Below are positions 1 to 8,909 of a stretch of 64,000 bases of DNA, piece by piece. This DNA is from WHSW01 sp963740055 (GTDB lineage Bacteria; Actinomycetota; Thermoleophilia; Solirubrobacterales; 70-9). Made by a program: the position numbers and the translations under genes. The stretch's first letter is position 1, and each line of letters begins with the position of its first letter. The stretch spans positions 186,001-250,000 of the forward strand of contig CAVUCL010000001.1 in assembly GCA_963740055.1 (NCBI GenBank). The letters are read 5' to 3'. Below the pieces are notes generated by a model. It made no database searches. It was not told where the DNA came from and was given only the letters and a program-made list of their open reading frames with translations.

Positions 1-259
1 TCGCGCAGACGATGCCGATCGCGTCGGCAGGTCCGGGCTTGAACTTGCGCCCGTAGCCGGGATCGATGTCGAGCTTCCAGTTCTTTACCGGACGCTCGAA
101 CTCGTCGGGCGACGTCGCCATCCCCGCGACCTTCGCCCCCTTCTGCGAGATCGAGATCGAGACGAGCGCCTCCTTCTCGCCCGTTTCCCATTCGAGCGTG
201 CCGCGCGCCTTGACGACTCCGTCGACGATCCGAAGAGCCTGCTGGAACTTGGAGCGCAC
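1..259 (-). CDS. hypothetical protein, 3' end beyond window
   Basis: An open frame runs off the left edge; 86 codons are visible. It starts at GTG (259) behind a near-perfect ribosome site GAAGGAGGT six bases upstream, so the start is well supported. The visible protein begins VRSKFQQALRIVDG and is mixed-charge and soluble, with no signal peptide or membrane segment. I do not recognise the family. It lies 27 bases after the stop of the cyclase-ATPase gene on the same strand, so the two are probably co-transcribed. Confidence 0.7.
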   Translation of the reverse strand, partial: MRSKFQQALRIVDGVVKARGTLEWETGEKEALVSISISQKGAKVAGMATSPDEFERPVKNWKLDIDPGYGRKFKPGPADAIGIVCA

Positions 260-286
260 TGTTCGACCTCCTTCGTTGGCGGCGCC

Positions 287-3200
287 TCAGGCCGGCACGT
301 CCACGGCCTGCATGGAACGTGCCCGGCGGACACCGATCTGATTTCCCTTCCGCTCGTAAAGCTCGATCGCCCTGACCAGCACGCCTGCGGCGGCCGCGCC
401 GTCGACTCGCTGCAGGACCTCGGCCTGGGCGACGAGCGCGTCGCCGTGCTCGGCGAGCCAGTCCGTGCGCGCCGCGATCAGCACGGCATCGGCGGCGATC
501 CGCATCGCCTCGGCATCCTGACCGCGGCGGGCAAGCAGTCGCGCGCGCTCCGACCGCCAGGTGATCTGCGCCGAGAGGTCGTCCGCGGCGGCGCTCTGCT
601 CGGCGAGCAACGTGAACTCCCAGGCCTCCTCGAAGCGCTCCTGCTCGTGGAGCGCGTGGGCGAGCATCGCCGCGGTCGACGAGAGCAGGGCGCGCTCGCC
701 CATCTCCAGCAGGCGCTCGTAGCCGGCGCGCAGGATTCGCTCGGCGCCGCGCGCGTCGCCCGAGTTGAGCGCGACGAAGGCCGCGGGATGCGAGACGGCG
801 CTCAGCATCCCGCGACCGAGCTCGGCCAGGATCGAGTTGCTGTGAGCGAGGTGCTCGCGCGCGGTCTCGAACTCGCCGCACATCGCATGCAGGCCGGCGA
901 GCGAATCGAGGACGGCCGCCTGGGCGCGGCACTCGGCGCTCATCTGCGCTCCGAGCGCCTCGCAGCGGGAGATCCCTTCGGCGACGGGAGTCGGCCCGAA
1001 GTAGGCGGAGGAGGCAAGCCAGGAGAGGGCGTCGGCGACGCCGCGGACGTCCCCGGCCCGACGCGCGTGCTCGGCCGCGCGCTCCCAGGCGGCCTCGGCG
1101 TCGCCGGAGCGCGCCGCGATCCAGTGCACGAGGGCCCGCAGGCGCCAGAGCCGGTCCAGACCGAGGTCGTCACCGGCCGCCTCGAAGATCGTCCGCAGGG
1201 GCTCGAACCGCTCACGCACCTGACGCCCGGTCGCCTCGGTATCGACCTGCAGTCGCCCGACCAGGGAGGCGACCTCCGCGTGTGCGCGGGCGATCTCGTC
1301 GCCGCGGGCGGCGGCCTCACGGGCGGCCGCGTCGAGCACGCGCTCGGCCTCGTCGAGGTGGCCCGCCTCGGTGAGCGCCGTCCCCTGGTCGGCGAGCAGC
1401 GGGCCGCGTTGCGCGTCGCCCTCGGGGACCAGCGCTGCGGACCGCTCGAGCAGGCTGATCGCCGCCGGAAGATCGTCGCGCGCGAGCGCGGCACGACCGG
1501 CGGCGCCGAGATAGCGGCCGCCGCTCGCCGCCAACTCCACGTAGCTTCGGCTGGCCGCCGGCTCGACCTCGACGTGATAGCCGAAAGCGTGCTCGAGGTG
1601 GTAGCCGATCACCTCGGCGCGAGCGTCGACGCCGCGCTCGGCTCGCTGCTCGAGCCATCTGGCGAAGCGCTCGTGCAGGTGCGCACGACGCTGCTTCGGC
1701 ATCAGCCCGTAGGTCGCGTCGCGGATCAGGATGTGGTTGAAGCGGAACGCCTGCTCACCCTCGAGGTCCGGCCGCGCGGGTCCGATCAGCTCGCGGGCGG
1801 CAAGCGCGGCGAGGCCGCCGTCGAGCTCGGCGGCGTGCTCGCGGGGCAGCAGGTCGGCGAGCACGCTGCGGTGAAACGTGCGTCCCTCGACCGACCCGTG
1901 CTCGACGATCGCGCGCTCGGTGGCGGCCAAGCCGTCGATGCGCGCCGTGAGCACGGCTTGGATCGTCGGCACCGCGGCGACCGGCGCCTCCGGCGCCTCC
2001 GCGCGATGGGCGGCCATCTGCTGGAGGAAGAACGGGTTCCCCTCGGCGGCGGTGAGCAACTGCTCGCGCTCGTCCGCGCTCAGGTCGCCGGCGAGCTCGC
2101 CGAGCAGGGCGTCCGCCTCGGCTGTGGTTAGCGGTTCCAGGCGCAGGACCGAAGCACGCCCGTCGCCGACGGCGGCCCACTGGGGTCGCAGGTCGAGAAG
2201 CTCCGGCCGCGCCAGACAGACGACGAGGAGCGGGGCATCGGTCGCAAATCCGGCCAGATGCTCGATCAGATCGAGCAGGGTCGGGGCAGCCCAGTGGATG
2301 TCCTCGATCACGACCACCAACGGCCGCTCGCGCGCACAGGTCTCGAGCAGTCTCCGCGCCATGGCGTGGGTCTCGTCCACCGACGTCTGGCCGCCGCCGG
2401 CGAGCGCGGCGAGCCGCTCGCCGCCGATCGGCAGCTCGCGAGCAATCTCGGCCAATGGCCAGTAGGTGATCGCCTCGCCGTACGGAAGGCAGCGACCGAC
2501 CGCCGTCGTCGCAGCGTCTCCGGTCGCGTCGACGAGGGTCCGCGCCAGCCTGGACTTCCCGATTCCGGCCGGGCCGAGGACGGTGACCATCCGCGGCCTG
2601 CCCGCGGCGAGCACCTCGTCGAAGTTCCGGCGCAGCAGCTCGAGCTCCGACTGGCGTCCGACGAACGGCGTCCAGGCACGCGGCGGCGGGCCGGCGAGGT
2701 CGGAATCCACCGCGAGCAACCGTCGAGCCGAGACCGGCGCGGCCTTGCCCTTGACGATCAGATCGCTGGCTCGATCGAGGCGCGCGCGGCCGCGCAGGAG
2801 GCGGGCGGTCTGTTCCCCGATCAACACCTGGCCGGGATCGGCCGCCGACTCGAGTCGCTGGGCGACGTTGACGGCGTCACCGATGATCGACTCCCCGCCG
2901 CCCGCGTCGTCGCCGACCACGACCTCGCCGGTGTTGATCCCGGTCCGCGCGCTCAGTCGCACATCCCAGCGCCGCACCAGCTCGTCGTTGAGGCCCTCGA
3001 GCGTGGCGCGCATCTCGAGCGCGGCGCGCGCGGCGCGCACGGCGTCGTCCTCGTGCGCCACCGGGACCCCGAAGACGGCCATCACCGCATCGCCGATGTG
3101 CTTCTCGACCGTGCCGCCGTGCCGGCCGATCACCCGGTCGGCGTCCTCGAACCAGCGCCCGATCAGCTGATGCAGCGATTCGGGGTCGAGACGCTCGCCG

Positions 3201-3355
3201 AGCGCGGTGAACCCGCTCACATCGCAGAAGAGGACGGTGACGACCTTGCGCGCCCGGGCGGGAGGCGAGGCGAGACTCGAAAGGGGTGCGCCACAGGAGG
3301 AGCAATACCGGGCCCCCGCGTGACTCGGCTCGCCGCAGGTGGCGCACGCCGACAT
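287..3355 (-). CDS. zinc-ribbon / class III nucleotidyl cyclase / STAND ATPase signalling protein
   Basis: A 1022-residue multidomain regulator. Residues 1-25 form a zinc ribbon (Cys4, Cys7, Cys18, Cys21). Residues 38-215 are a class III adenylate/guanylate cyclase domain with both metal aspartates (D45 in FCDVSGFT, D89 in HIGDAV) and an NVAQRLE segment that carries the usual Asn/Arg transition-state pair, so catalysis looks possible. Residues 230-480 are a STAND/AAA ATPase with Walker A GPAGIGKS (261-268) and Walker B VVVIED (347-352). The remaining ~500 residues are Ala/Leu-rich helical repeats of TPR type. The architecture is common in actinobacteria as a putative signal-responsive cyclase; the ligand is unknown. 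TAGACT lies six bases before the ATG, suggesting a leaderless transcript. Confidence 0.9.
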   Translation of the reverse strand: MSACATCGEPSHAGARYCSSCGAPLSSLASPPARARKVVTVLFCDVSGFTALGERLDPESLHQLIGRWFEDADRVIGRHGGTVEKHIGDAVMAVFGVPVAHEDDAVRAARAALEMRATLEGLNDELVRRWDVRLSARTGINTGEVVVGDDAGGGESIIGDAVNVAQRLESAADPGQVLIGEQTARLLRGRARLDRASDLIVKGKAAPVSARRLLAVDSDLAGPPPRAWTPFVGRQSELELLRRNFDEVLAAGRPRMVTVLGPAGIGKSRLARTLVDATGDAATTAVGRCLPYGEAITYWPLAEIARELPIGGERLAALAGGGQTSVDETHAMARRLLETCARERPLVVVIEDIHWAAPTLLDLIEHLAGFATDAPLLVVCLARPELLDLRPQWAAVGDGRASVLRLEPLTTAEADALLGELAGDLSADEREQLLTAAEGNPFFLQQMAAHRAEAPEAPVAAVPTIQAVLTARIDGLAATERAIVEHGSVEGRTFHRSVLADLLPREHAAELDGGLAALAARELIGPARPDLEGEQAFRFNHILIRDATYGLMPKQRRAHLHERFARWLEQRAERGVDARAEVIGYHLEHAFGYHVEVEPAASRSYVELAASGGRYLGAAGRAALARDDLPAAISLLERSAALVPEGDAQRGPLLADQGTALTEAGHLDEAERVLDAAAREAAARGDEIARAHAEVASLVGRLQVDTEATGRQVRERFEPLRTIFEAAGDDLGLDRLWRLRALVHWIAARSGDAEAAWERAAEHARRAGDVRGVADALSWLASSAYFGPTPVAEGISRCEALGAQMSAECRAQAAVLDSLAGLHAMCGEFETAREHLAHSNSILAELGRGMLSAVSHPAAFVALNSGDARGAERILRAGYERLLEMGERALLSSTAAMLAHALHEQERFEEAWEFTLLAEQSAAADDLSAQITWRSERARLLARRGQDAEAMRIAADAVLIAARTDWLAEHGDALVAQAEVLQRVDGAAAAGVLVRAIELYERKGNQIGVRRARSMQAVDVPA

Positions 3356-3361
3356 GCCCGG

Positions 3362-3367
3362 AGTCTA
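3362..3367 (-). promoter_or_regulatory. -10 box of a leaderless promoter for the cyclase gene
   Basis: TAGACT on the minus strand is followed by six bases and then the ATG at 3355. This spacing places the transcript start at the A of the start codon. No Shine-Dalgarno sequence is present. The call rests on motif and spacing only. Confidence 0.5.
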
Positions 3368-3417
3368 TGCCCGGTCCGGGTAAACCGAAAGGCGGCGAAC
3401 CCGGATCCGTTGCCAGC

Positions 3418-3444
3418 TTGACATCGCTGCTCCGGGTGTAGGGT
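3418..3444 (+). promoter_or_regulatory. candidate sigma-70-type promoter (TTGACA ... TAGGGT)
   Basis: TTGACA at 3418-3423 and TAGGGT at 3439-3444 are 15 bases apart, slightly shorter than ideal. A start near 3451 would leave a leader of about 23 bases carrying GAGAGG before the ATG at 3474. This is one of the few recognisable -35 boxes in the window. Confidence 0.45.
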
Positions 3445-3473
3445 CGGAGTGTCCACCGAGAGGTGTGTGCGCA

Positions 3474-4127
3474 ATGGGCCTGTCGCACTTCAGCCGGCGG
3501 GAAGCGGCGTTCATCGTCGGAGTGCCGATCGCCTGGGCGATCCTCCTCCTCTTCCACCCGGGCGGGGACGGGACGGCGATCTACGCGGAGCTCACCGACA
3601 ACGTCGCCCCGATGCTGGTCGTCCACATCGGGATGCTGATCTTCATCCCCCTGTTCGCGCTCGTGATCGCCCTGCTCCTGCGCGGGATCGAGTCAACCGC
3701 GGCGACGGCGGCCCGGATCGCGCTGGTTCCCTTTGTCGTCCTCTATGTCGCCTGGGAGGCGTTGCAGGGGATCGCGAACGCCGTGCTCACCGACCAGGTC
3801 AACTCCCTCCCGGCCGCGGATCAGGCGACGGGCGCGAACCTGATCCAGGACTTCGCCGAGAGCCCGCTCGTACGCGACGCCGGCGTGCTCGTGATCCCGG
3901 CCAGCCTGGCGCTCGTGATCGCGATGGTGGCGCTTGGGATCGCGCTCCGCGACGCGGGCGCGCCGCGCTGGTCGCCCGCGCTCTTCGGCCTCAGCGGCAT
4001 CCTGATCAGCGCCCATCCGCCGCCGTTCGGGCCCACCGGGCTCGTCATCTTCGCGGCGGCAACGGTCTTCGTGATCCGAAGCCAGCACCTGGTCGACGAG
4101 CCCGCCCCGCGCCCGACCGCGGCATAG
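3474..4127 (+). CDS. multi-pass membrane protein of unknown function
   Basis: 217 residues with five or six hydrophobic segments (near residues 10-27, 42-65, 78-100, 135-158 and 165-195) and short loops. The C-terminus is polar and Pro/Ala-rich. ATG 3474 is preferred over the in-frame GTG at 3465 because GAGAGG lies about ten bases before the ATG but directly abuts the GTG. The overall look resembles small DUF4386-like membrane proteins, but I cannot assign a function. The next gene converges from the other strand 24 bases away. Confidence 0.8.
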   Translation: MGLSHFSRREAAFIVGVPIAWAILLLFHPGGDGTAIYAELTDNVAPMLVVHIGMLIFIPLFALVIALLLRGIESTAATAARIALVPFVVLYVAWEALQGIANAVLTDQVNSLPAADQATGANLIQDFAESPLVRDAGVLVIPASLALVIAMVALGIALRDAGAPRWSPALFGLSGILISAHPPPFGPTGLVIFAAATVFVIRSQHLVDEPAPRPTAA

Positions 4128-4150
4128 CGTCCGCGGCGCGGTCGACCGCG

Positions 4151-4309
4151 CTAGTGGTCGTGAGCCATCTCGAGGATCTGCTCGCGGGTCATCTTCCCGA
4201 CCAGCTCAGGATGGCTCTCGTTGACGTGCTGCTCGACCTTCGCCACCAGCTCATCGTCGGTCTCGGCCTCGACGTCGGTTCCGCACTCGCAATGGACGAC
4301 CTTCGGCAT
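4151..4309 (-). CDS. small DUF1059-like protein
   Basis: A 52-residue protein (begins MPKVVHCECGTDVEAE, ends ILEMAHDH) on the minus strand. It has a good ribosome site (GAGGAGG five bases before the ATG). The CxC pair near the N-terminus, the central HVNESHPE segment and the MTREQILEMA tail match the DUF1059 family of small, putatively metal-binding proteins as I remember it. Function is unknown. It converges with the membrane protein upstream and is followed by the lipoprotein-msrA pair on the same strand. Confidence 0.8.
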   Translation of the reverse strand: MPKVVHCECGTDVEAETDDELVAKVEQHVNESHPELVGKMTREQILEMAHDH

Positions 4310-4339
4310 CACTCCTCCTCAGCTCGGGATCGAGCCATC

Positions 4340-4825
4340 CTAGGGCGTCAGCGACGCACCGGGCTCGTAGCCGGGGAAGAGGGCGGTGAGCAGTGAGGCG
4401 AAGCGGTCGAAGCGCTCGATCTCGCAGCCGTTCGCGCGGCTGAGCTCGGCGCTCACCGCCTCGCCGTCGAGCGTGCCGGCGACCGTCGCCGTGTCCGGGC
4501 CACCGAAGATCTCGGTGCATGCCGTCTGTGGCGGGGTCGGGGCGAAATCGGCCGGCACCAGCCGCTCGAGCTCGGCGCATGCGTCGCCGCCGTCGCCGCA
4601 GCTCGCCTGCGCCTCGCGCTTCGGCTTGTCGCCGGTGCCGTCGGGGTCGAGGACGACGGTCAGCTCCGAGGCCGAGCTCGGCGCCGGCTCGGACCGATCG
4701 TCGTCGGAGCCGCCGCAGCCGGCGGCGGCGAGCACGAGCGCACACGCGAGCGCGGCGAGCGACCTCAGCGGCCGAGCAGCTGGCTCAGCAGGCCGCCCTG
4801 CTCGCGCCGCTTCTGCAGGTAGCAC
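4340..4825 (-). CDS. putative lipoprotein
   Basis: A hydrophobic stretch ending in a lipobox (LVLAAAGC) is followed by a Ser/Asp-rich linker and a soluble domain of about 110 residues with four further cysteines, which suggests a secreted, lipid-anchored, disulfide-stabilised protein. Family not recognised. The first conventional start (ATG 4825) lies 61 bases inside msrA and would add 28 residues before the signal peptide. A better signal peptide (RSLAALACALV...) would start at CTG 4768, which overlaps the msrA stop as CTGA. The start is therefore uncertain, but the coding frame is sound and translationally coupled to msrA. Confidence 0.65.
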   Translation of the reverse strand: MLPAEAARAGRPAEPAARPLRSLAALACALVLAAAGCGGSDDDRSEPAPSSASELTVVLDPDGTGDKPKREAQASCGDGGDACAELERLVPADFAPTPPQTACTEIFGGPDTATVAGTLDGEAVSAELSRANGCEIERFDRFASLLTALFPGYEPGASLTP

Positions 4826-5280
4826 TGGTGGTACTCCTCGGCGCGCCAGAACGGGGCCGCGGGCTCGACCTCGGTCACGATCGGCTGCTTGAACCGGGGC
4901 TGGGTCTCCTCGATCACCCGGCGGGCGATCTCGGCCTGCTCGTCGGAGTGGGCGAAGATCACCGACCGGTACTGAAAGCCGACGTCGGGGCCCTGGCGGT
5001 TGAGCTGGGTCGGGTCGTGGAGGCGGAAGTAGAGCTCGACCAGGTCGTCATAGGAGACCCGGTCGGGATCGAAGTCGACCTCGACCACCTCGACGTGCCC
5101 GGTGTCGCCGCCACAGACCTGCTCGTAGCTGGGGTTGTCGACGTGGCCGCCCTCGTAGCCGACCGCCGTGTCGGTGACCCCGTCGAGCTCGCGAAAGCGC
5201 TCCTCGACCTGCCAGAAGCAGCCCGCGCCGAAGGTCGCCTTCTCGGTCCTGCCTGGATTGCCGCCGCTGCCGTTGTCCAT
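4765..5280 (-). CDS. msrA: peptide methionine-S-sulfoxide reductase
   Basis: 171 residues of typical MsrA size. The catalytic motif GCFW is present with the nucleophilic Cys at position 21, followed by the family blocks VGYEGG, YEQVCGGDTGHVEVV and DPTQLNRQGPDVG. MsrA reduces the S-epimer of methionine sulfoxide in damaged proteins using thioredoxin; a trxA gene is also in this window. The ATG at 5280 is chosen because AGGAAGG lies upstream and the longer upstream frame is arginine-rich noise. A C-terminal Cys (EYHQCYLQK) may serve as the resolving residue. It overlaps the lipoprotein gene. Confidence 0.95.
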   Translation of the reverse strand: MDNGSGGNPGRTEKATFGAGCFWQVEERFRELDGVTDTAVGYEGGHVDNPSYEQVCGGDTGHVEVVEVDFDPDRVSYDDLVELYFRLHDPTQLNRQGPDVGFQYRSVIFAHSDEQAEIARRVIEETQPRFKQPIVTEVEPAAPFWRAEEYHQCYLQKRREQGGLLSQLLGR

Positions 5281-5342
5281 CCGATCCCTTCCTCGATTCT
5301 CGTTCGCAGACGTAGTCTCGCAAGGCCCGACTTCGTTACGCC

Positions 5343-6265
5343 TCATGCGAGGCCGGCGGGGTCGACGTTGCCCCCGCAGACCAGCACGCCGACGCGCTCG
5401 GAGGGCGCCGGGACGTAGGCGCCGTCGAGCAGCGCCGCGAACGCCGCGGCCCCGCCCGGTTCGGCGGCGATCCGAAGCTCCCGCCACAGCGTCCGCTGGG
5501 CGGCGGCGATCGCCTCGTCGGAGACGAGCACCGACTCGTCGACCGCGCGTGAGAGCACCGCCCAGGGGTGCTCGCCGATCCGCCGCGCGCCGAGCGAGTC
5601 GGCGGCGAGACCGCCGACCTCGACCTCGACCGGCTCGCCGGCGGCGAGCGCCGCGTGCAGGCTCGCGCAGCGCTCGGGCTCGACCGCCACGATCCGGGCG
5701 CGGTCCTCATACCAGGCCGCGGTCCCGGCGCAGAGTCCTCCGCCGCCGACCGCCGTCAGCACCGTGTCGAGCCCGGGGGCGTCGCGGTCGAGCTCGCGCG
5801 CACAGGTGCCCTGTCCGGCGACGACGAGCGGATCGTCGAACGGGTGCAGCTCGAGCGCGCCGGTGCGCGCCGCGTGCTCGTGGGCCGCGGCATGGGCGTC
5901 GTCGTAGAAGGCACCGGTGACGAAGACCTCGGCGCCGCTCGCGCGCAGGCGCTCGACCTTCGCCGGCGGCGAGACCTCGGGGACGAAGATCGTCGCCGGA
6001 TGCGAGAGCTCGCCGGCGGCGTGGGCGACCGCGAGCGCGAAGTTTCCGCCCGAGGCGGCGGCGACCCCGGCCGCGGGGACGTCGGCGGCCAGGATCGCGT
6101 TGAACGCTCCACGCGGCTTGAACGAGCCCGCGTGCTGGTGCAGCTCGAGCTTCAGCGTCAGCTCGCCCGCGACCCCGAGCGCGCCGCGCTCGAGCGCCAG
6201 CGCCGGGGTCACGCGCACGCGGCCGGCGATCCGCTCGGCCGCGGCTTCGATCTCGGCCCGGTCGA

Positions 6266-6269
<4 letters not shown>
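5343..6269 (-). CDS. PLP-dependent threonine/serine dehydratase family enzyme
   Basis: About 308 residues of fold-type II PLP enzyme. The Schiff-base lysine lies in GSFKPRGAFNA, the substrate/cofactor loop is SGGNFALAVAHAA and the phosphate cup is GGGGLCAG. Likely activity is deamination of Thr or Ser to a keto acid; the exact substrate is not decided by sequence. There is no ATG, GTG or TTG at the expected N-terminus. The best-placed start is an ATA at 6269 forming ATAG with the fumC stop (coupled reinitiation), otherwise GTG 6218 or 6212 inside the first helix. The long frame that reads from fumC into this gene is an artefact of the fumC frameshift. Confidence 0.85.
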
Positions 6270-7592
<1,323 letters not shown>

Positions 7593-7629
7593 CGCGCCTC
7601 CGTGATCGCCTCTCGCCGCGCTGCGCAGG

Positions 7630-8190
7630 CTAGCGCCCCGAGTCGGCATGCCGGCGCTCGCGGAAGGCGCGCGCCTTGGCCCGGTTGCCGCACACACCCA
7701 TGTCGCACCAGGTGCCGGAACGGTTGCGGGAGCGGTCGTAGAACGCCCACCGGCAGTCGTCGGCCGGGCAGAGCTTGAGCCGCGACCAGCTGCCGTCGCG
7801 CATCGTCTCGTGGACGATCGCCAGCAGCTCCGCGATCGCCGAGTCGACCCCGCCGCAGGTGCTGACCAGCTCGGCGCCCTCGGCGTCGAAACGCAGGCCG
7901 AGGGCGGCATCGCTCGCCTGGCGGTTGAGCGTCTCGAGCGACTCGGCCGGCGGCGGCTCGCCGGCGTTGTTGGCGTCGAGCAGCGAGCGCAGCGCCTCGC
8001 GCAGGGAGATCAGGCGCTCGCGATCGTCGTCGGTGAGCGCCTGGTTGCCGCCGGGCAGGCCGCGGGCCGCGAGCCAGTCGGCCGCGCTCGCGGCGTCGAG
8101 CTGGTCGGTGTCGTCGTCGACGTCGAGCGAGTTGACGAACTCGCGCACGAGCTCGAGCCGGCCCGGTGCGACCTGGGTGGTCGTCGACAT
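7630..8190 (-). CDS. CGNR zinc-finger (ABATE-type) transcription regulator
   Basis: 186 residues. The N-terminal ~130 residues form the helical ABATE-like domain. The C-terminus carries the CGNR zinc finger: a CPADDC pair, then WCDMGVCGNRAKARAFRERR. Such proteins are putative DNA-binding regulators, often acting on neighbouring genes. Three in-frame ATGs (8190, 8199, 8202) are available and none has a strong ribosome site; I take 8190. The upstream region shared with the 41-codon gene contains GGTTATG inverted repeats that could be its own operator. Confidence 0.88.
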   Translation of the reverse strand: MSTTTQVAPGRLELVREFVNSLDVDDDTDQLDAASAADWLAARGLPGGNQALTDDDRERLISLREALRSLLDANNAGEPPPAESLETLNRQASDAALGLRFDAEGAELVSTCGGVDSAIAELLAIVHETMRDGSWSRLKLCPADDCRWAFYDRSRNRSGTWCDMGVCGNRAKARAFRERRHADSGR

Positions 8191-8250
8191 AACCGACATC
8201 ATAGCGTCGCCGGTTATGCTATAACTACTGAACCGTAAACACTGGTTATG
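8188..8250. promoter_or_regulatory. candidate operator: GGTTATG half-sites between divergent genes
   Basis: CATAACCG (8188-8195) and CGGTTATG (8211-8218) form a perfect 8-base inverted repeat with a 15-base spacer. A third GGTTATG half-site lies at 8244-8250. The AT-rich block between them includes TATAAC (8220-8225), a plausible -10 for the rightward gene. In such GC-rich DNA this clustering is notable and suggests a regulator binding site covering both divergent promoters. The identity of the regulator is inference. Confidence 0.5.
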
Positions 8251-8265
8251 CCGAAGGAGGCTGAG

Positions 8266-8391
8266 ATGAACCCGCTGATGACGCTCCTCTATCTCGACGC
8301 CCGCAACGCCGAGATCGAGCGCGCGGTTCGTGCGCGCCATCCCGAGCGACCCGACCTCCGCCACGAGCGGGTCGCCCGCCGGCGCGCCTAG
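8266..8391 (+). CDS. 41-residue small protein, divergent from the CGNR regulator
   Basis: A short frame begins MNPLMTLLYLDARNAEIERA and ends RHERVARRRA. It has the consensus ribosome site GAAGGAGG five bases before the ATG. The first ~20 residues form an amphipathic or hydrophobic helix and the tail is strongly basic. I do not recognise it. The strong ribosome site, its position facing a CGNR regulator across an operator-like region, and a clean stop before the next gene make it likely to be real. Confidence 0.65.
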   Translation: MNPLMTLLYLDARNAEIERAVRARHPERPDLRHERVARRRA

Positions 8392-8396
8392 ATGGG

Positions 8397-8873
8397 CTAG
8401 CCGCCGGCCTGGCCGGCGGCATAGCCCTCGCCGTACGCGCGCTCGAACGCAGCCGAGAACGGCTTCCCGCCGTCACCCGCGTAGCGGGCCGCCGCGTCGA
8501 GTCGCAGCTTCAGGTCGGCGTGGATCCCGCCCGTCCCCGCCTCCGCCTCCTGGACCGCCCCGACCAAGTACCCGAGGGCGACGATCCTCGCCGGATCCGG
8601 GTCCCGGCGGACCTCGCGGTTGAGCTCGGTCGCGGCGCCGACGACCGATTCGCCGACGGTCGCGATCTCGCCCGGTTGCTGCTCGTCGACCAGGCAGTCG
8701 CTGATCGGCGTCGTGCCCTCCAGCAGCACCTCGCCGGGTGCCGCCGCGAGCGCGGTCAGATAGGCGCTCGCCGGCGCCAGGCAGGCGGTCGGCGTCTGCG
8801 GGTCGTCGGAGTCCCCGCAGGCGGCGAGCGCGACCGTTGCCAGCACCCCCGCCAGGGTGAGTGAGACCCGCAT
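8397..8873 (-). CDS. putative lipoprotein
   Basis: 158 residues. The signal peptide MRVSLTLAGVLATVALAACG has a clear lipobox (ALAAC), so the mature protein should be lipid-anchored outside the membrane. The rest is a helical soluble domain with two more cysteines and no recognised motif. TACGAT six bases before the ATG indicates a leaderless transcript. It is divergent from the CoA-transferase gene, with only 36 bases between the two start codons. Confidence 0.8.
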   Translation of the reverse strand: MRVSLTLAGVLATVALAACGDSDDPQTPTACLAPASAYLTALAAAPGEVLLEGTTPISDCLVDEQQPGEIATVGESVVGAATELNREVRRDPDPARIVALGYLVGAVQEAEAGTGGIHADLKLRLDAAARYAGDGGKPFSAAFERAYGEGYAAGQAGG

Positions 8874-8879
8874 GCCCCC

Positions 8880-8902
8880 ATCGTAGGGAGCGGCAATAGC
8901 CT
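8880..8902. promoter_or_regulatory. back-to-back leaderless promoters
   Basis: Minus-strand TACGAT (8880-8885) precedes the lipoprotein ATG by six bases. Plus-strand TAGCCT (8897-8902) precedes the CoA-transferase ATG by seven. The two boxes are 11 bases apart and divergent. No ribosome sites are present. Confidence 0.5.
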
Positions 8903-8909
8903 GCCCGCG

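Noticed and set aside
446..2131. A long plus-strand frame opposite the cyclase-ATPase
   Set aside because: It is composed of Arg/Gly/Ala/Asp runs typical of shadow frames, with no start signal.
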